From assembly GCA_035570595.1 (NCBI GenBank), contig DATMLF010000172.1, forward strand, positions 1 to 9,468: a stretch of DNA of 9,468 nt, in the 5' to 3' direction. The notes beneath the pieces were generated by a model. The model was not told the DNA's origin, did no database searches, and saw only the letters and a program-made list of their open reading frames with translations. The stretch comes from AP-15 sp035570595 (GTDB taxonomy: Bacteria > Pseudomonadota > Alphaproteobacteria > ATCC43930 > CGMCC-115725). Below, piece by piece: positions 6,613 to 9,468 of the stretch. Position 1 is the first letter of the stretch; each line of letters opens with the position of its first letter. The translations under genes were made by a program, and so were the position numbers.

Positions 6613-7557
6613 ATGCGGCGCGGTGACATTTCGGCTCTCGGGGCGTTTGTCGCGCTGGCCGATCATCTGAACTTCCGGGTCGCGGCGGCGCGTCTCGGCG
6701 TGACCCCGTCCGCGCTCAGCCACACGATGCGTCAGCTCGAGGGGCGGCTCGGCGTGCGTCTCCTCAACCGCACCACGCGCAGCGTTTCGCTGACCGACGC
6801 CGGGATGCGCCTCGTCGAGCGGCTGCGGCCGGCGGTCAACCAGATTTCCGCCGCCCTCGAGGATCTCGGCGAGGAGCAGAGCCGGCCGTTCGGGCGGCTG
6901 CGGCTCTATGCCACCCATTCGGCCGCCGCCGCGGTGATCGTGCCGGTGTGGGCGCGCTTTTTGACGGCCTATCCCGATGTCCGGCTCGAGCTGCACCTCG
7001 ACGAGGCCCCGGCCGACATCGTCGCCAGGGGCTTTGACGCCGGGATCGGCCCGCAGGACCGCGCCGAGGCCGACATGATCGCGGTCCGCGTTACCGGGCC
7101 GGTCAAGCTCGTCGTGGTCGGCTCGCCGGCCTATTTCGCCCGGCGCCGGCCGCCGAGGGCGCCCGAGGATTTAGCCGGCCACGACTGCGTCCAGTACCGG
7201 CGGGCCGCCGAGGGCGCCACAATCGAATGGCCGTTCGAGCGCGCCGGCAAGGCGCAGCGGATTTCGGTCGACGGCCGGGTCACGGTCAACGACCCCGAGC
7301 TCGCCCTGCGGGCCGCGGTCGACGGGCTTGGGATCGCCTACACGATCGAGTCGCTGGCCGAGCCGTTTCTGCGCTCGGGCCAGCTGCTGCGCGTCCTCGA
7401 GGAGTGGTCGGTGTCGTTCCAGGGGCTCTACCTCTACTACCCCGGCCACCGCCAGGTGCCCGCGGCGTTGCGCTGCCTGATCGACATGATCCGCGCCTCG
7501 CCGCGCGCGAGAGCCGCGCCGACCACCTTGCAAAACCCGTTCGCGGCCGCGAACTAG
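6613..7557 (+). CDS. LysR-family transcriptional regulator
   Basis: A 314-residue LysR-type regulator of the CrgA/AaeR-like subgroup. The winged helix-turn-helix fills residues ~5-63: ALGAFVALADHLNFRVAAARLGVTPSALSHTMRQLE, then LGVRLLNRTTRSVSLTDAG, the family signature. A linker helix to ~90 is followed by a two-lobed effector domain (~92-300) with RGFDAGIG (DAGI motif) and LAGHDCVQYR. ATG 6613 has GAGGAAGG ending 7 nt upstream, a strong site. A second ATG at 6609 opens a one-codon frame (ATGAATG) and is not a start. It is transcribed away from emrA across 105 bp, so control of emrAB and of itself is the natural inference; the inducer is unknown. Length is normal and no key part is missing. 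Confidence 0.95.
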   Translation: MRRGDISALGAFVALADHLNFRVAAARLGVTPSALSHTMRQLEGRLGVRLLNRTTRSVSLTDAGMRLVERLRPAVNQISAALEDLGEEQSRPFGRLRLYATHSAAAAVIVPVWARFLTAYPDVRLELHLDEAPADIVARGFDAGIGPQDRAEADMIAVRVTGPVKLVVVGSPAYFARRRPPRAPEDLAGHDCVQYRRAAEGATIEWPFERAGKAQRISVDGRVTVNDPELALRAAVDGLGIAYTIESLAEPFLRSGQLLRVLEEWSVSFQGLYLYYPGHRQVPAALRCLIDMIRASPRARAAPTTLQNPFAAAN

Positions 7558-7603
7558 CGCGCCCCATCGGTATGTGCGCCAGCGGTTCGCCGCGCCGCGC
7601 GGC

Positions 7604-7632
7604 TTGCCGGCGTGCGTGGCACAACTTAGGAT
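7604..7632 (+). promoter_or_regulatory. Candidate sigma70-type promoter for the LLM oxidoreductase gene
   Basis: TTGCCG (7604-7609) and TAGGAT (7627-7632) are separated by 17 nt, each matching the consensus hexamer at 4 of 6 positions. A start near 7639 would give a leader of ~27 nt containing GGGGA at 7652-7656, 9 nt before the ATG. This suggests the gene need not depend on read-through from the LysR-type gene. Confidence 0.45.
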
Positions 7633-7665
7633 CGCGCCGAGGCCAATCATCGGGGACCCCGAGCC

Positions 7666-8508
7666 ATGGAATTCGGCGTTTCGATCTTTTTCACCGACTA
7701 TTCGATTTCGCCCGCCGCGCTCGCCGTGGCGCTCGAGGAGCGCGGCCTCGACTCGCTGTGGGCGGCCGAGCATTCGCACATCCCGGTGCCGCGCCGGACG
7801 CCTGCGCCCGGCGGCGGCGAGCTCGCCAAGCGCTATTACGACGTGATGGACCCGTTTGTCACCCTGACCGCGGCGGCGGCCGCGACGCGGCGCCTCAAGC
7901 TCGCGACCGGCATTTGCCTCGTGATCCAGCGCGACACGATCCAGACTGCGAAGCTCGTCGCGTCGATCGACCAGGTTTCGGGCGGCCGCTTTGTGTTTGG
8001 CATCGGCGGCGGCTGGAACCAGGAAGAAATCGAGAGCCACGGCACCGTCTTTGCCACCCGCATGCAAAAGATGCGCGAGCAGATGGAGGCGATGAAGGAG
8101 ATCTGGGCCAAGTCGAAAGCCGAGTACAACGGCGAGATCGTCAAGGTCCCACAGATGATGACCTGGCCAAAGCCGGCGCAAAAGCCGTGGCCGCCGATCA
8201 TCCTCGGCGGCGCCTTTCCGTGGGCGGCGCGGCGCGCGGTGCGCTATGGCGACGGCTGGTACCCGAACGCGTCGAGCGGCAATCCCGAGGAGTACATGCC
8301 GCGGTTCCGCCAGATGGCGCTCGACGCCGGCCGCGACCCGAGCTCGCTGCCGGTGACGATCGGCGGCGCGCCCGAGGACGCCGACAAGATCAAGCGCTTC
8401 CGCGATCTCGGCGCGGTCGGCGTCAACATCAGCCTGCCGGCGGAAGGCCCCGACCAGATCCTGCCGGCCCTCGACCGCTGGGCCAAGCTCAAGCAGCAGG
8501 TGCAATAG
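7666..8508 (+). CDS. LLM-class flavin/F420-dependent oxidoreductase
   Basis: A 280-residue TIM-barrel oxidoreductase of the luciferase-like monooxygenase superfamily, most like the group annotated as F420-dependent (Rv2161c-like). Visible markers: GVSIFFTDYSI at the first strand (4-14), the WAAEHSHIP segment (32-40) typical of LLM cofactor pockets, LKLATGICLVIQRDTIQTAK (77-96), SGGRFVFGIGGGWN (105-118), PPIILGG (176-182) and YGDGWYP (194-200). Whether it uses FMN or F420 cannot be settled from sequence alone, and no F420-synthesis gene is in the window. The substrate is unknown. ATG 7666 has GGGGA 9 nt upstream. The gene stands 108 bp after the LysR-type gene and converges with radC across 223 bp that hold the large palindrome. 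Cytoplasmic; no signal peptide. Confidence 0.93.
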   Translation: MEFGVSIFFTDYSISPAALAVALEERGLDSLWAAEHSHIPVPRRTPAPGGGELAKRYYDVMDPFVTLTAAAAATRRLKLATGICLVIQRDTIQTAKLVASIDQVSGGRFVFGIGGGWNQEEIESHGTVFATRMQKMREQMEAMKEIWAKSKAEYNGEIVKVPQMMTWPKPAQKPWPPIILGGAFPWAARRAVRYGDGWYPNASSGNPEEYMPRFRQMALDAGRDPSSLPVTIGGAPEDADKIKRFRDLGAVGVNISLPAEGPDQILPALDRWAKLKQQVQ

Positions 8509-8515
8509 CCCCCTA

Positions 8516-8528
8516 GCTCCGCGGGAGC
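8516..8528 (+). terminator. Short hairpin after the LLM gene
   Basis: GCTCC (8516-8520) and GGAGC (8524-8528) pair across a 3-nt loop, 7 bp after the stop. The stem is short and no T-run follows, so its role as a terminator is doubtful. Confidence 0.25.
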
Positions 8529-8559
8529 GCCACTCTACTGGATCCATTCACCCTCCCCT

Positions 8560-8700
8560 CACCTCTTCGTCATTCCCGCGAAAGCGGGAACCTAGAGCTT
8601 GCCCCGGCTTGACAGGAGATGGCGGGCACCAAGCGTTCACTCCCCGTTCTAGCCGGGGCAGGCCCTGGCCCCCCGCCTGCGCGGGGGCGACGGATAGGAG
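8560..8700. repeat. Large registered palindromic intergenic element (REP/MITE-like)
   Basis: The stretch is symmetric about position 8630. Pairing 8567-8609 with 8651-8693 gives 31 Watson-Crick pairs, 5 G-T pairs and 7 mismatches over 43 positions without any gap; the core is a perfect 10-bp arm, 8600-8609 with 8651-8660. Pairing weakens but continues outward to about 8560/8700. Each outer arm is itself a hairpin: TTCCCGC-GAAA-GCGGGAA at 8573-8590, with a GNRA-type loop, and CCCCCGC-CTGC-GCGGGGG at 8670-8687. No target-site duplication and no ORF were found. The left arm resembles a palindromic repeat common between genes in alphaproteobacteria (from memory). It lies between convergent genes and could also end transcription in both directions. 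Confidence 0.75.
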
Positions 8701-8731
8701 GCGATCGAGTCGTTTTGTTAGGTTCGCGCCA

Positions 8732-9409
8732 CTAAATCAGGCCGAGGTCGCGCAGGCTGGTGTGGCGGTTGCGGCCGATGATGACGTGGTCGTGCAAGAC
8801 GACGCCGAGCGGGGCCGCGGCCTTTTTGATGTCCTGCGTCACCGCGATGTCGGCCTTGGACGGAGTCGGGTCGCCCGAGGGGTGGTTATGCACCAAGATC
8901 AGCGCCGAGGCGGCAAGCTCGAGCGCGCGCTTGACGACTTCGCGCGGGTAGACCGGGGTGTGGTCGACGGTGCCCGTCTGCTGGCGCTCGTGCTTGATCA
9001 GCACGTTCTTGCGGTCGAGGAACAGGATGTGGAACTCCTCGATCTGGTTGTGCGCGACGTGGGCGCTGCAATACTCGATCAGCTTGTCCCAGGAATTGAC
9101 GACCGGCCGCTCCTGCAATTCGACGCGCATCAGCCGCAGGGCCGCCTCACGCACCGATTTGATCGCGGCGATGCCGGCGAGGCCGAGCCCGGCTTCGGAC
9201 AGCGCGTCTGGATCGGCGCTCATCACTTTACCAAAACCGCCGAAATGCGCGAGCAGCGACTTCGCCGCCGGCTTCACATCGCCTTGCGGGTTGGCGGCGA
9301 ACAGCAGCATTTCTAAGAGCTCGTAATCGGGCAGGCTCTCGGCTCCGGCGGCGACCATCCGCTCGCGCAGCCTGCGGCGATGGCCGTAATAGTGCGGCAC
9401 AGAGGTCAC
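8732..9409 (-). CDS. radC: RadC-family JAMM/MPN protein
   Basis: A 225-residue (as counted from GTG 9409) member of the RadC/UPF0758 family. The name comes from an old DNA-repair assignment; the true biochemical role is unclear. The N-terminal part (~5-95) has PHYYGHRRRLRERM, then LPDYELLEMLLF and a helix-hairpin-helix-like stretch around AGLGLAGI. The C-terminal MPN/JAMM domain shows EEFHILFLDRKN (124-135), TGTVDHTPVYPREVVKRAL (145-163) and the metal motif H174-x-H176-P-S-G-D...S184-x-x-D187, with a Glu at 124/125, so the zinc site is intact. The minus-strand frame remains open to the right edge with no ATG, GTG or TTG and no good ribosome site before 9409, so the true start may lie outside the window. 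Ends in TAG at 8732. Confidence 0.95.
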   Translation of the reverse strand: MTSVPHYYGHRRRLRERMVAAGAESLPDYELLEMLLFAANPQGDVKPAAKSLLAHFGGFGKVMSADPDALSEAGLGLAGIAAIKSVREAALRLMRVELQERPVVNSWDKLIEYCSAHVAHNQIEEFHILFLDRKNVLIKHERQQTGTVDHTPVYPREVVKRALELAASALILVHNHPSGDPTPSKADIAVTQDIKKAAAPLGVVLHDHVIIGRNRHTSLRDLGLI

Positions 9410-9468
9410 CGCTTCGGCGAACTCATTCCTGCCGTGCCCTACGGCGTTCGGGAACGGAGCGGCCCCGT

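Noticed and set aside
7171..8547. A 458-codon minus-strand open frame across the LysR-type gene and the LLM gene
   Set aside because: It spans two real genes and their promoter region in antisense, and its composition is typical of a GC-rich shadow frame.
8567..8693. CRISPR-like repeat array
   Set aside because: There are only two related ends in inverted orientation and no regular direct repeats with spacers; it is a palindromic element.

Overview
The window is GC-rich (strong G/C preference at third codon positions) and gene-dense. The glutathione synthetase, RadC, EmrAB and LysR-type proteins are all of proteobacterial type. The CGTCATTCCCGCGAAAGCGGGAA-type intergenic repeat also fits an alphaproteobacterium, perhaps Hyphomicrobiales or Rhodospirillales. 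That placement is an inference from protein style and not a database result. No rRNA, tRNA, CRISPR array, transposase, phage gene or plasmid origin was seen.

Layout, left to right. (1) 3-461, plus strand: the C-terminal part of an exported protein with a PEP-CTERM sorting tail, cut by the left edge. (2) 707-1612, plus strand: an alpha/beta hydrolase with an intact Ser-Asp-His set; its start is uncertain, and an upstream start would add a lipoprotein-like leader. (3) 3536-1655, minus strand: a SirB1-family transglutaminase-like/TPR protein followed after 64 bp by glutathione synthetase gshB, probably one transcript, convergent with the hydrolase. (4) 6507-3686, minus strand: emrA-emrB, a membrane-fusion protein and a DHA2-family drug/proton antiporter, coupled by a TGATG stop/start overlap. 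(5) 6613-7557, plus strand: a LysR-type regulator divergent from emrAB across 105 bp, its likely local controller. (6) 7666-8508, plus strand: a luciferase-like (LLM) flavin/F420-type oxidoreductase with its own plausible promoter. (7) 8560-8700: a large near-palindromic intergenic element lying between convergent genes. (8) 9409-8732, minus strand: radC, a JAMM-domain protein that starts at a GTG or beyond the right edge.

Most of this is ordinary chromosomal housekeeping and stress-defence content: thiol redox, multidrug export and a DNA-repair-associated protein. No multi-gene system that looks new is visible. The observation most worth a second look is the registered palindrome at 8560-8700. 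It is built of smaller hairpins and can fold as one long stem, as a miniature mobile or REP-like element would. Lesser points are the SirB1-gshB pairing with a transglutaminase-like domain lacking its cysteine, a 13-bp tandem duplication over that gene's stop codon, the two-start problem of the hydrolase, and the long proline-rich cytoplasmic tail of EmrA.
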